Positions 17,639 to 24,940 of a DNA stretch of 35,290 nt are shown piece by piece (the stretch's first letter is position 1; every line of letters starts with the position of its first letter). Both the position numbers and the translations under genes were made by a program. Origin of the DNA: Desulfobacteraceae bacterium (GTDB lineage: Bacteria; Desulfobacterota; Desulfobacteria; Desulfobacterales; Desulfobacteraceae); contig QZLA01000086.1 of assembly GCA_004796375.1 (NCBI GenBank), positions 1 through 35,290 on the forward strand. The letters run 5' to 3'. Below the pieces are notes generated by a model. It was not told the DNA's origin, ran no database searches, and saw nothing but the letters and a program-made list of their open reading frames with translations.

Positions 17639-19294
17639 GTGGTCTGTTTTTCCGATACATTTAAAGTCCACCTGGAATATGAGCAGCGCCTGCTGAGTAA
17701 GACACTCACGTTCCAGGAGTGTTTTATCACACTGAACCAGATCGAATCATTCATATCCCGTTTTCCTGAAAAGGCAACACAGCAGAGCATTACTTCTCTT
17801 CTCACCACGATCAAATCCACCCGGTTTGACCGACAGAAACAACGCTTTTTCCTTTTCCAGGCCTGCTGCCGCATCATGATCCTGATGATCAGGCATGCGA
17901 TGCTTCCCCTGAGGCAACCCCTTTTATCTGCGATGCAGGATTTGCTGGTCGCAACATCAGGTGCAAGACACCGCGCCATTGCCGAAGCGCTCGGTTCTCT
18001 TCCCCTGAATATCAAGGGGTATGAATTTGATACCGGTACAGCCACGGGTCAAACCATACGATTCGACGAACTGCTGCAAACCCTGGAGATCGAGTCCCTA
18101 TCAGACATGGTCTGGCAGGGCAGGAGTCTGGTTGGAACAACTAAAAAAGAGAAGATCGGTGTGATCAAGTTTTTTCGGCGAGACGACCGGATAGAGGAAA
18201 TCACCAAAGAAATTTCCTGGATGGAGGAACTTAAACACCTCGCCTTTGATGAAACCACCGATTTTGATATCCCGGTGCCGGTTCGGTGCAGGCACTGCCG
18301 CTATTTTGAAATCACCCATATACCCCGGGCCGTTCTCACACAGCTTGATCACCGTGTTGCCTCTGGTGCAGGGAACTCTCAATATCGTCTGGCCATCGCG
18401 TTTATTGCCGGTCCTGAATATTTCACATATCCCAATGAACCTGTAGAGGACTCAAAGCCTATGCAAATTAACGAGGCTTCAAGGTTTGATTTTGAGCAGA
18501 TCCGCGGGATGTTTAAAAATAACGCTTCACTGCTTGGGGGGCTGGCATCACAGGGTATTATCCATACCGCACTGATTCCGTTGTTTCACAACCGGGCCCA
18601 GCGCCATCGCCGCGATGATGGGGGATATTATCTGTGGGAGCATGGCGGCCGGCTTGATAAATGGCTCGAATCCTGCCGGTATCCCAATTTCGGCGCTTCC
18701 GGCCTCAGGGACTTTGAACATCTGGAGCCCCTGGAAGATCATGGTCGATTTCATCACTATATCGGCACCCACTTGTTGAGCTTTATCCTGGTTGCCGGCT
18801 CCTGTTTCAGGAACCAGGTGCCAACCCTTAAAGGACTTGATGAGAAGGGAAATCCCGCAGATGCCAGACACCTGTTTGACAAGACCGTGTTTCAAAACCT
18901 GCTCATCGCTGCCATCCAGACCTATTACCGGACTTTGACCGGTGTATTCCCGACTGGACTGGAGCGGCTGATATCCCTTGAATTCATTGACAAACTGATC
19001 CAAAAAATGGGGATGGATACGGACATGGATGAACGGCTGAGGGTCGAGGACCAGAATCTTATGGATGAACAGATGTTTACAGATTTCATATCACAAAGGT
19101 TGTGCCCCCAAGATCTTATTGATCCGCCGAAAAGGGGGCGGGACGATATTACTTTCGTATCCGGTCCCCATTTGGGTGGATTTAACCAGCCCATCTCTGT
19201 TCCGGAACTGACCGACCTTTTGTTTACCCTTTCAGCACTGTGTATTTCAGACCGTTATGCCCTGGAAAATGGGTTGAAACCCCTGTGCAATTAG
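17639..19294 (+). CDS. Kinase-fold protein lacking the catalytic Asp (SidJ-related pseudokinase candidate)
   Basis: This 551-residue protein shows a recognisable but altered protein-kinase layout. The N-lobe-like part is WQGRSLVGTTKKEKIGVIKF (159-178), with Lys177 in the beta3 position. The following helix ITKEISWMEELKHL could supply the pairing Glu at 191, 196 or 197. The catalytic-loop match is GIIHTALIPLFHN (306-318): the HRD Asp is replaced by Ala311. The metal-binding DFG is DFE at 358-360. Residues 1-150 and about 370-551 match nothing I know; Cys217 and Cys220 form a CRHC pair. I recall a SidJ-related pseudokinase label used for proteins of sulfate reducers. SidJ of Legionella is a pseudokinase that glutamylates proteins. 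This link is recall plus motif reading, not a search. An in-frame stop at 17621 leaves GTG at 17639 as the earliest start. Confidence 0.65.
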   Translation: MVCFSDTFKVHLEYEQRLLSKTLTFQECFITLNQIESFISRFPEKATQQSITSLLTTIKSTRFDRQKQRFFLFQACCRIMILMIRHAMLPLRQPLLSAMQDLLVATSGARHRAIAEALGSLPLNIKGYEFDTGTATGQTIRFDELLQTLEIESLSDMVWQGRSLVGTTKKEKIGVIKFFRRDDRIEEITKEISWMEELKHLAFDETTDFDIPVPVRCRHCRYFEITHIPRAVLTQLDHRVASGAGNSQYRLAIAFIAGPEYFTYPNEPVEDSKPMQINEASRFDFEQIRGMFKNNASLLGGLASQGIIHTALIPLFHNRAQRHRRDDGGYYLWEHGGRLDKWLESCRYPNFGASGLRDFEHLEPLEDHGRFHHYIGTHLLSFILVAGSCFRNQVPTLKGLDEKGNPADARHLFDKTVFQNLLIAAIQTYYRTLTGVFPTGLERLISLEFIDKLIQKMGMDTDMDERLRVEDQNLMDEQMFTDFISQRLCPQDLIDPPKRGRDDITFVSGPHLGGFNQPISVPELTDLLFTLSALCISDRYALENGLKPLCN

Positions 19295-19350
19295 CGTATA
19301 CTTCATAGCCAAGACAATGTGATATCATGATTCTATGAAAAGGATGTATC

Positions 19351-19500
19351 ATGTCTAAACAATACCCCGAGTGTCCCCTTTACAACCATGCTACATGTAA
19401 GGAACTGCACAACCCCAAATTATGTGCGATCATTCGGGAGGACAAGGTCTGCCACAAAAAACAGCAAAAAACCAAAAAAGAAGCCACTACAGCTCAGTAA
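19351..19500 (+). CDS. Small four-cysteine protein, 49 residues
   Basis: This short gene encodes 49 residues beginning MSKQYPECPLYNH and ending in a Lys/Gln/Thr-rich tail. The four cysteines are at 8, 16, 25 and 34 (C-x7-C-x8-C-x8-C), with His13, His20 and His35 near them, which suggests a metal site or a disulfide-stapled fold (inference). An AAAGGA (19338-19343) lies 7 bases before the ATG, a good ribosome site. It follows the pseudokinase gene by 56 bases and is convergent with mltD, whose stop is 15 bases away. An overlapping open frame from 19388 in another phase has no ribosome site and runs through into mltD, so I reject it. I do not know a function. Confidence 0.7.
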   Translation: MSKQYPECPLYNHATCKELHNPKLCAIIREDKVCHKKQQKTKKEATTAQ

Positions 19501-19515
19501 TCGAAACCGGGCAGG

Positions 19516-20640
19516 TCAGTTTTTCGAGACCACCAACCGGTTGCCGGGGTGTATCATACTGTTGCGATTGAGGTTGTTCCATTTGAGAAGTGTGGATAAT
19601 GAAATCTTGTACTGCCTGGCGATGCCGGTCAGGCTCTCCCCTTTTTTAACAATATGAAACCGCTTCTCATGGGTTTTCCGGTATTGGGAAAACAACTTTG
19701 AAAACCGTTTCTCAAAATTATTAGCCTGTCCCTTGGGAATCAGTATTGAGATTTTCCCGGTAGTCAGGTAGTAGCCACGGATATCCGGGTTCAGATCCTT
19801 GATGGTCTTGAACGAAGTTTTGGCGGCTTTGGCAATCAGGGTAATGGGAATTTCCGTTTTTGAATTGAAATTCACGCGATCAAATGACAATTCCGGGTAA
19901 TAATCCTGTTTTTTTAGATAAAACCCGTATCTTTCCGGATGTTCGATGATCATTTTGGCGGCGATAATCTTGAGGATATACCGCTGTGTTTCAAGGGGCA
20001 GATATAAAGAGAAGAAGTCTTTGATTTCCTGGGCCTTGATTTCTGACGCCAGGCCGTACTCTCCCATATTATATGCCGCCAGTGCCAAAAGACTGGAACC
20101 GAATTGATCCTGCAGTTTCTTCAGGTAAAGGCATGCTGCATGGGTGGATTTGATAATATTTCGCCGTTCATCAATTTTTGAATCGATACGCAGCTGATAC
20201 CGTTTGCCCGTACTGCGGATAAACTGCCAGAATCCGACCGCACCCTTGTTTGAACGGCTGTGAGGTCTTAACGCACTTTCAACCACCGGTACATATTTAA
20301 AATCCGAATGCAGGTTGTTCTTTTTTAAAATTTTTTCAATTTGGGGGAAATACCGGGTCGACCGCTTGAGCCATAAAATGACCTGGGGTCTGTCCCAGAG
20401 CGACAACATCAGCTCTTTTTCCAATCGCTGTTTGATCTGGGGATCATTCACAGGAATACGGATATCACAAAACAGAATATCCTCCTTGAACTGGATACTG
20501 TCGACCAGCGACGGGATGAGGGTAATGCTGCTGTCGGCTGCCTGGTCATTTCGGGGGACGGTGGTCGGCCCTGCTGCGTGAAGGGAGTTGAAACAAAAAA
20601 GGACGGCCAGAATTAAACAGGTGGTGATACGATAAATCAT
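19516..20640 (-). CDS. mltD: MltD-like lytic transglycosylase with C-terminal LysM domain
   Basis: This 374-residue secreted peptidoglycan lyase begins with a signal peptide (MIYRITTCLILAVLFCF, cleavage after about residue 22, HAA-G). The SLT domain has the catalytic Glu121 in VVESALRPHSRS, then GAVGFWQFIRSTGKRY and ALAAYNMGEYGL. A single LysM domain closes the protein (about 328-372; HIVKKGESLTGIARQYKI, then WNNLNRNSMIHPGNRLVV). E. coli MltD has two LysM repeats; here only one is clear, with a degenerate LysM-like stretch before it (ISILIPKGQ). The start is ATG at 20640: AAGGAG lies 4 bases upstream and the signal peptide begins there. The frame is open to 20934, but that extension overlaps suhB on the other strand and is not credible. 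Confidence 0.92.
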   Translation of the reverse strand: MIYRITTCLILAVLFCFNSLHAAGPTTVPRNDQAADSSITLIPSLVDSIQFKEDILFCDIRIPVNDPQIKQRLEKELMLSLWDRPQVILWLKRSTRYFPQIEKILKKNNLHSDFKYVPVVESALRPHSRSNKGAVGFWQFIRSTGKRYQLRIDSKIDERRNIIKSTHAACLYLKKLQDQFGSSLLALAAYNMGEYGLASEIKAQEIKDFFSLYLPLETQRYILKIIAAKMIIEHPERYGFYLKKQDYYPELSFDRVNFNSKTEIPITLIAKAAKTSFKTIKDLNPDIRGYYLTTGKISILIPKGQANNFEKRFSKLFSQYRKTHEKRFHIVKKGESLTGIARQYKISLSTLLKWNNLNRNSMIHPGNRLVVSKN

Positions 20641-20664
20641 CTTGCTCCTTTTGCCCGGGGCGAC

Positions 20665-20715
20665 TTGATTCTCTGTCCAGACTCGGATATTCTCAGATTC
20701 AAAAGTGAAAGTCAA
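20665..20715. promoter_or_regulatory. Overlapping divergent promoter candidates for suhB (+) and mltD (-)
   Basis: Only 81 bases separate the two start codons. On the plus strand, TTGATT (20665-20670) and TATTCT (20688-20693) are 17 bases apart. On the minus strand, TTGACT (20715-20710) and GAATAT (20692-20687) are also 17 apart. The two -10 elements fall on nearly the same bases, so polymerases would compete. Each box matches consensus at only three to five positions. Confidence 0.35.
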
Positions 20716-20721
20716 TATGTG

Positions 20722-21507
20722 ATGGACAAACAAAATAATGGAGTCTGTGTGCAGACATTTATTGAGAATTCGATCCGTGAAGCCGGAGCTATGTGTGAGG
20801 CTTCTGCCGGGAATATATCCAGAGACCAGCTCTCGTTTAAAAATGCCAAGGATCTGGTAACAGAGACAGACCGGCAGGTGGAACTGTATCTGACGGACCA
20901 GATCCGCAAACAATTTCCCGGCCACGGCATCCACGGCGAAGAAACCGGAATATCAAATCCGGACAGCCGTCATCGCTGGATCATCGATCCCATCGACGGC
21001 ACCACATCGTTTTTCCACGGGCAGCCCTTTTACGCCGTCAGTATCGCCCTTGAAATTGATTCAACCGTTGAATACGGTGCCGTATATGCACCTGCCTTGA
21101 ACGAGTTGTTTTTTGCCCAAAGGGGAAAAGGCGCCTGTTTAAATGGTGAACCCGTGCATGTATCTCACACCAGGGAGCTGATCGACGCCGTCCTGGCCAC
21201 CGGCTTTGCCTGTCTCAGGGCCGGGGCCGAACCCAATAATCTTCCGGTTTTTAATGCAATCCTCCCGAAAATCAGGGATATCAGAAGGTATGGCTCCGCA
21301 GCCATAGACCTGTGCTACGTGGCCTGCGGTAAGCTGGACGGATTCTGGGAGATGCACCTGAACATCTATGATATCGCTGCCGGCACCCTGATGGTTAAAG
21401 AAGCAGGCGGCCGGGTGTGTGATTTTGATGCCGGACAAGCATACCCCCAAAACGGAATCATTGCCAGTAACCCTTTTTTACTTCCAGCTCTTTTAAGTTT
21501 CGTTTAA
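20722..21507 (+). CDS. suhB: Inositol monophosphatase family protein (SuhB-like)
   Basis: This is a Mg2+/Li+-sensitive phosphatase of the FIG superfamily, acting on inositol-1-phosphate or related sugar and nucleotide phosphates. In E. coli SuhB also takes part in rRNA antitermination. From the ATG at 20722 it has 261 residues. Metal-binding motifs are GEE at 72-74 (Glu73), WIIDPIDGTTSF (Asp89, Asp92) and the later YDIAAGTLMVKEAGG. The frame extends back to a TTG at 20665, but that codon coincides with the best -35 element, so 20722 is preferred. GTG at 20719 is an alternative. No good ribosome site precedes either codon. The exact substrate (inositol-1-phosphate, histidinol-phosphate or PAP) cannot be told from these motifs. 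Confidence 0.88.
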   Translation: MDKQNNGVCVQTFIENSIREAGAMCEASAGNISRDQLSFKNAKDLVTETDRQVELYLTDQIRKQFPGHGIHGEETGISNPDSRHRWIIDPIDGTTSFFHGQPFYAVSIALEIDSTVEYGAVYAPALNELFFAQRGKGACLNGEPVHVSHTRELIDAVLATGFACLRAGAEPNNLPVFNAILPKIRDIRRYGSAAIDLCYVACGKLDGFWEMHLNIYDIAAGTLMVKEAGGRVCDFDAGQAYPQNGIIASNPFLLPALLSFV

Positions 21508-21584
21508 TGTCTTATCTTATAGACGTTTACAGGGTATTTTCCACTAATTGGGAACATGGCATTTATCCTTTAACTATTTTGTGC

Positions 21585-21614
21585 TACAACATCAGCGGGC
21601 AGCAATAGTGCTGC
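21585..21614 (+). promoter_or_regulatory. Extended -10 candidate and 5' leader hairpin before rbgA
   Basis: The sequence TGCTACAAC at 21582-21590 is an extended -10 (TGn plus TACAAC); the -35 is poor. Just downstream, GCAGCA (21599-21604) and TGCTGC (21609-21614) form a perfect 6-bp stem with loop ATAG. If transcription starts near 21597, the message begins with this hairpin, 30 bases before the rbgA start. No T-run follows, so it is not a terminator. Confidence 0.3.
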
Positions 21615-21644
21615 TGTAAGATTCAAAGGTGATGAGTCGTTGAA

Positions 21645-22481
21645 ATGACCATTCAATGGTTTCCAGGACATATGCAGGATACGGAAAAGGGATTGATCCA
21701 AGCCGTATCAAAAGTTGACCTCGTGCTTGAAATCCTGGATGCCCGCCTGCCCTGCTCCAGTGCCAATCCGTTTGTAGACAAGTTGAGCCGGAAAACCACA
21801 CGCCTGAAAATCCTCAACAAACAGGACCTGGCAGACCCGGACGTTACAGTGAGATGGCTGGATTACTTCAACCAGACCCTGGAGTGCCCCGCGGTAAGCA
21901 TTACCGGTACAAACCGTACCGAGACCATCAAAGCACTGAATTTCGGCCTGCAACGGGTTACAAGAAATAAAGCCCGAAAGGCCAAAGTGATGGTGGCCGG
22001 CATCCCCAATACGGGAAAATCCACCATACTCAACACCCTGGCCGGGAAAAAGGTGGCTAAAACCGGTAATGTCCCCGCCATTACCCGCCACCAGCAGCGA
22101 ACCAGCCTGGTCAACAATGTAGATATCTATGATACGCCGGGTATCCTGTGGCCTGTCATCGAACCCCAGTCACGGGCATATATTCTTGCCGCAAGCGGAG
22201 CGATTTCTGACACTGCCATCGATTACACGGAAATCGCTTTCTATATTTCGGACTGGCTCTTGACCCACTACCCTGACGCCCTTATGGCCCGGTTCGATTT
22301 TCTTGAGTCTCTGCCGGCAAGCAGCGAAGCCCTGATCGAGGCCATCGGAAAAGCCAGGGGGTGCCTGAAAAAAGGTGGGATTGTTAACCTTCAAAAAGCT
22401 TCGGAATTACTTATCCGCGAATTAAGATCCGGTAAGTTTGGAACCATCAGCTTCGAAACGCCTGAGGACATTGACATATGA
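21645..22481 (+). CDS. rbgA: Circularly permuted ribosome-assembly GTPase RbgA/YlqF
   Basis: This 278-residue GTPase of the YlqF/RbgA family acts in late maturation of the 50S subunit. The permuted order of motifs is diagnostic: G4 NKQD at 58-61 comes first, then the G1 P-loop GIPNTGKST (119-127), a G2 Thr in PAITRHQQ and G3 DTPG (163-166). The N terminus IQWFPGHMQ matches the family start (WFPGHM). A C-terminal helical part completes it. The ribosome site (AAGGTGAT, 21626 on) is a little far from the ATG. The stop overlaps the prc start by ATGA, so these two are coupled. RbgA is well studied in Bacillus; its presence in a Gram-negative anaerobe is normal. Confidence 0.95.
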   Translation: MTIQWFPGHMQDTEKGLIQAVSKVDLVLEILDARLPCSSANPFVDKLSRKTTRLKILNKQDLADPDVTVRWLDYFNQTLECPAVSITGTNRTETIKALNFGLQRVTRNKARKAKVMVAGIPNTGKSTILNTLAGKKVAKTGNVPAITRHQQRTSLVNNVDIYDTPGILWPVIEPQSRAYILAASGAISDTAIDYTEIAFYISDWLLTHYPDALMARFDFLESLPASSEALIEAIGKARGCLKKGGIVNLQKASELLIRELRSGKFGTISFETPEDIDI

Positions 22482-24556
22482 ATCGATTCTCAAAAAACCA
22501 TTTATCATTAATAAAATGTATCATTGCAGCTGCTGTTGCCGCAGGTATCCTGGCCCTCGCCTCCCCTGTCGCGCAAACCAGCGATACAGCCATCCATTTC
22601 ACCAAAGCCCAGTCAAGAATCGCCAAAGAGATTGCCAAAACACTGGAAAGATACCATTACTCACGAAAAGACCTGGATGATGAAATGTCTTCCAAGGTGC
22701 TGGATATCTATATCAAGCAGCTGGATCCCTCCAAGCAGCTCTTCACACAGAATGACATCCGCCAGTTCAAGGTCAATGAGGACAAAATCGACGACTTTCT
22801 GTTCAAGGGAAAACTTGAATTTGCTGAATCGATTTTCAACCTTCATCTTGAACGCAGCCAAGAGCGTTTCAGTTATATCCTTGACCAGTTGGACCAGTGG
22901 GAAAAAACATACGATTTTTCCATGGACGAAATGCTCAATATTGATAATGAAAATAAACCCAGAGTCAGCACGACGTCAGAGCTTGCACCGCTGTGGAGAA
23001 AATACCTTAAAAATCATATCCTGAGTCTTAAGCTGGAGGATAAACCGGATACAGAGATTACCAGCGAACTGAAGAAGACCTTCACAACCCGTCTTAGCCG
23101 TCTCTCCCAGACCGATATCCAGGATGCATTTGAAATTTTTATCAATTCGGTCACTGCAGGATTTGACCCCCACACCCAATATATGGCACCCCGGGCGTCT
23201 GAAGATTTTGACATCCACATGAGCTTGTCACTTGAAGGGATCGGGGCGGTGCTGCAGAATGAATATGAATATACCAAAGTGGTCCGCTTGATCCCTGCAG
23301 GCCCTGCCGAAAAATCAAACCAGCTCATGCCCGGCGATAAAATTGTCGGTGTGGGCCAGGGACTTAACGGTGAAATCAAGGACATCCTGGGGCAGCGCAT
23401 TGAAAATGTCGTACGGCTGATCCGGGGCCCCAAAAACACTTATGTTCGTTTGAAAATTATCCCGGCCAAAGATGCCACCTCTTTGAAAACCATTAAAATC
23501 AAGCGCGACAAGGTCAAACTTGAAGAACAGTCTGCACAGAAGGAGCTGACAACCATTGAGAGGGATAACAGCTCTTATAAAATCGGAATCATTACCATTC
23601 CAACATTTTATCTGGATTTTGATGCCTATAATCAGGGAAAAGTTGATTATAAAAGTACCACCCGTGATGTTGAGCTTCTGCTGTCCCAGATGAGAGAGCA
23701 GTCGGTGGACGGCCTGATCATTGACCTGAGGGACAACGGCGGTGGTGCGCTCCAGGAAGCCAACCAGCTTACCGGATTGTTTCTCAAGTCAGGTCCGACC
23801 GTCCAGATTAAGACCAAATACAAGACCCATAAACTGTACGACGAAGATCCCGACATCTTATACAAAGGCCCGCTCATGGTCCTGATCAACCGGATGAGTG
23901 CATCTGCTTCTGAAATTTTTGCCGGGGCCATCAAGGATTATCACAGGGGAATTATCCTTGGCACCCAGAGTTTCGGTAAAGGCACGGTTCAATCCCTGCA
24001 GGGGCTCAAGGGTGGCAAACTTAAAATCACCAGTGCCAAATTCTACAGGGTATCGGGTGAGAGCACCCAGGCCATGGGGGTAAAACCGGATATATCCCTG
24101 CCCCAGTTATATCTTAAATCTGAAGTAGGAGAGGATTCTTTGGAAGGCACCCTGCCTTGGGATACGATCCAACAATCCACCTATTCAGCATACCCCAGTC
24201 TCGACCCGGTGATCTCCATTTTAAGGGATTCCTACAATAAAAATGAAGAAAAAAGCCCGGGAGTGATCTACCTGAAAGAGAAAATCAAACTCGAATCCTC
24301 ACTTTCAGATGTGAAATCTCTTTCTTTGAATGAAACCGTGAGGCGGGATGAAAAGGATGACCTGAACCGGCAGCGCCTGCTTGTAGAGAACAATTACAGA
24401 AAATTAACGGGCAAACCACTCCTGGTGGAACTTTCCGAAGCAGAGAATGAAACCGCCGGCGAAGAAGATGACCCTCAGGATATCCTGTTGGATGAAGCCA
24501 AAGGGTTAATGGCTCAATTTATTCAGTATTCAAAAGATCACGACCTGACATGGTAA
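22478..24556 (+). CDS. prc: Tail-specific periplasmic protease Prc (S41)
   Basis: This 692-residue C-terminal processing protease degrades or trims periplasmic proteins and peptidoglycan hydrolases; E. coli Prc has 682 residues. A signal peptide or anchor (about 11-33) is followed by the Prc N-terminal helical domain (HFTKAQSRIAKEI, ITAGFDPHTQY-like region at 223-235). A PDZ domain covers about 250-340 (MSLSLEGIGAVLQ, LIPAGPAEKS, MPGDKIVGVGQG). The catalytic S41 domain has the motif LRDNGGGAL, nucleophile Ser476 in NRMSASASEIFAG and general base Lys501 in QSFGKGTVQS. A long C-terminal helical domain follows. In E. coli the lipoprotein NlpI helps Prc degrade the hydrolase MepS; no such partner is seen here, though two transglycosylases lie in the window. 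Confidence 0.96.
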   Translation: MNRFSKNHLSLIKCIIAAAVAAGILALASPVAQTSDTAIHFTKAQSRIAKEIAKTLERYHYSRKDLDDEMSSKVLDIYIKQLDPSKQLFTQNDIRQFKVNEDKIDDFLFKGKLEFAESIFNLHLERSQERFSYILDQLDQWEKTYDFSMDEMLNIDNENKPRVSTTSELAPLWRKYLKNHILSLKLEDKPDTEITSELKKTFTTRLSRLSQTDIQDAFEIFINSVTAGFDPHTQYMAPRASEDFDIHMSLSLEGIGAVLQNEYEYTKVVRLIPAGPAEKSNQLMPGDKIVGVGQGLNGEIKDILGQRIENVVRLIRGPKNTYVRLKIIPAKDATSLKTIKIKRDKVKLEEQSAQKELTTIERDNSSYKIGIITIPTFYLDFDAYNQGKVDYKSTTRDVELLLSQMREQSVDGLIIDLRDNGGGALQEANQLTGLFLKSGPTVQIKTKYKTHKLYDEDPDILYKGPLMVLINRMSASASEIFAGAIKDYHRGIILGTQSFGKGTVQSLQGLKGGKLKITSAKFYRVSGESTQAMGVKPDISLPQLYLKSEVGEDSLEGTLPWDTIQQSTYSAYPSLDPVISILRDSYNKNEEKSPGVIYLKEKIKLESSLSDVKSLSLNETVRRDEKDDLNRQRLLVENNYRKLTGKPLLVELSEAENETAGEEDDPQDILLDEAKGLMAQFIQYSKDHDLTW

Positions 24557-24608
24557 GCGGTCTGATCCTGTTTTTTAACGCTGTAACTTTAACACTGCAA
24601 AAGGAGCA

Positions 24609-24893
24609 ATGATGTCCAGAGCAAGCGCGAGACACATATTGGTGGACACGGAAGAACAATGTACCCAACTGATTGAACAAATTAACGGGGGAGAGGATTT
24701 TGCCGCATTGGCTGCGGCACATTCCAAATGCCCGTCCGGCCAACGCGGCGGCGAACTTGGCGAATTCGGTCCCGGTCAGATGGTCCCCGAATTTGATACT
24801 GTTGTATTTAATGAAGCGGTGGGCACTCCCCACGGACCCGTGAAAACCCAGTTCGGGTATCACATTGTCGAAATTACCAGCCGAACCGAATAA
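24609..24893 (+). CDS. ppiC: Small cytoplasmic parvulin-type peptidyl-prolyl isomerase (PpiC-like)
   Basis: This 94-residue protein consists of a single parvulin domain, the length of E. coli PpiC (93 residues). It has no signal peptide and should act in the cytoplasm. Family features are SARHILVDTEEQC, GEDFAALAAAHSKCPSGQRG, GELGEFGPGQMVPEFD and KTQFGYHIVEI; the two His residues (near residues 9 and 86) match the conserved parvulin pair. AAGGAG at 24601-24606 is 2 bases from the ATG at 24609 and 5 from the ATG at 24612, so the start may be 24612. A T8 run (24896-24903) follows the stop. A 6-bp stem GTTCGG/CCGAAC (24851-24886) precedes it, but the long loop makes a terminator doubtful. Confidence 0.93.
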   Translation: MMSRASARHILVDTEEQCTQLIEQINGGEDFAALAAAHSKCPSGQRGGELGEFGPGQMVPEFDTVVFNEAVGTPHGPVKTQFGYHIVEITSRTE

Positions 24894-24903
24894 TCTTTTT
24901 TTT

Positions 24904-24940
24904 GCAGGATCGTTTCGATGTCACTTGCGGACGATCCTGC
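24904..24940 (+). promoter_or_regulatory. Inverted repeat enclosing the ribosome site and start of the AsmA-like gene
   Basis: GCAGGATCG (24904-24912) and CGATCCTGC (24932-24940) are a perfect 9-bp inverted repeat separated by 19 bases. The only ribosome-binding-like sequence (AGGA, 24906-24909) is inside the left arm and the ATG at 24918 is in the loop. In RNA the fold would hide the ribosome site. The T8 run stands before the hairpin, so it is not an intrinsic terminator on the plus strand. It could also be a protein-binding dyad. Confidence 0.5.

Noticed and set aside
19388..19657. An 89-residue plus-strand frame over the small Cys gene and the mltD 3' end
   Set aside because: It has no ribosome site, and the 49-residue frame starting at 19351 has one and shows patterned cysteines.
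20641..20934. N-terminal extension of the MltD-like gene
   Set aside because: It would overlap suhB on the other strand. The signal peptide and AAGGAG support the start at 20640.
21599..21614. Intrinsic terminator after suhB
   Set aside because: The 6-bp hairpin is not followed by a T-run.
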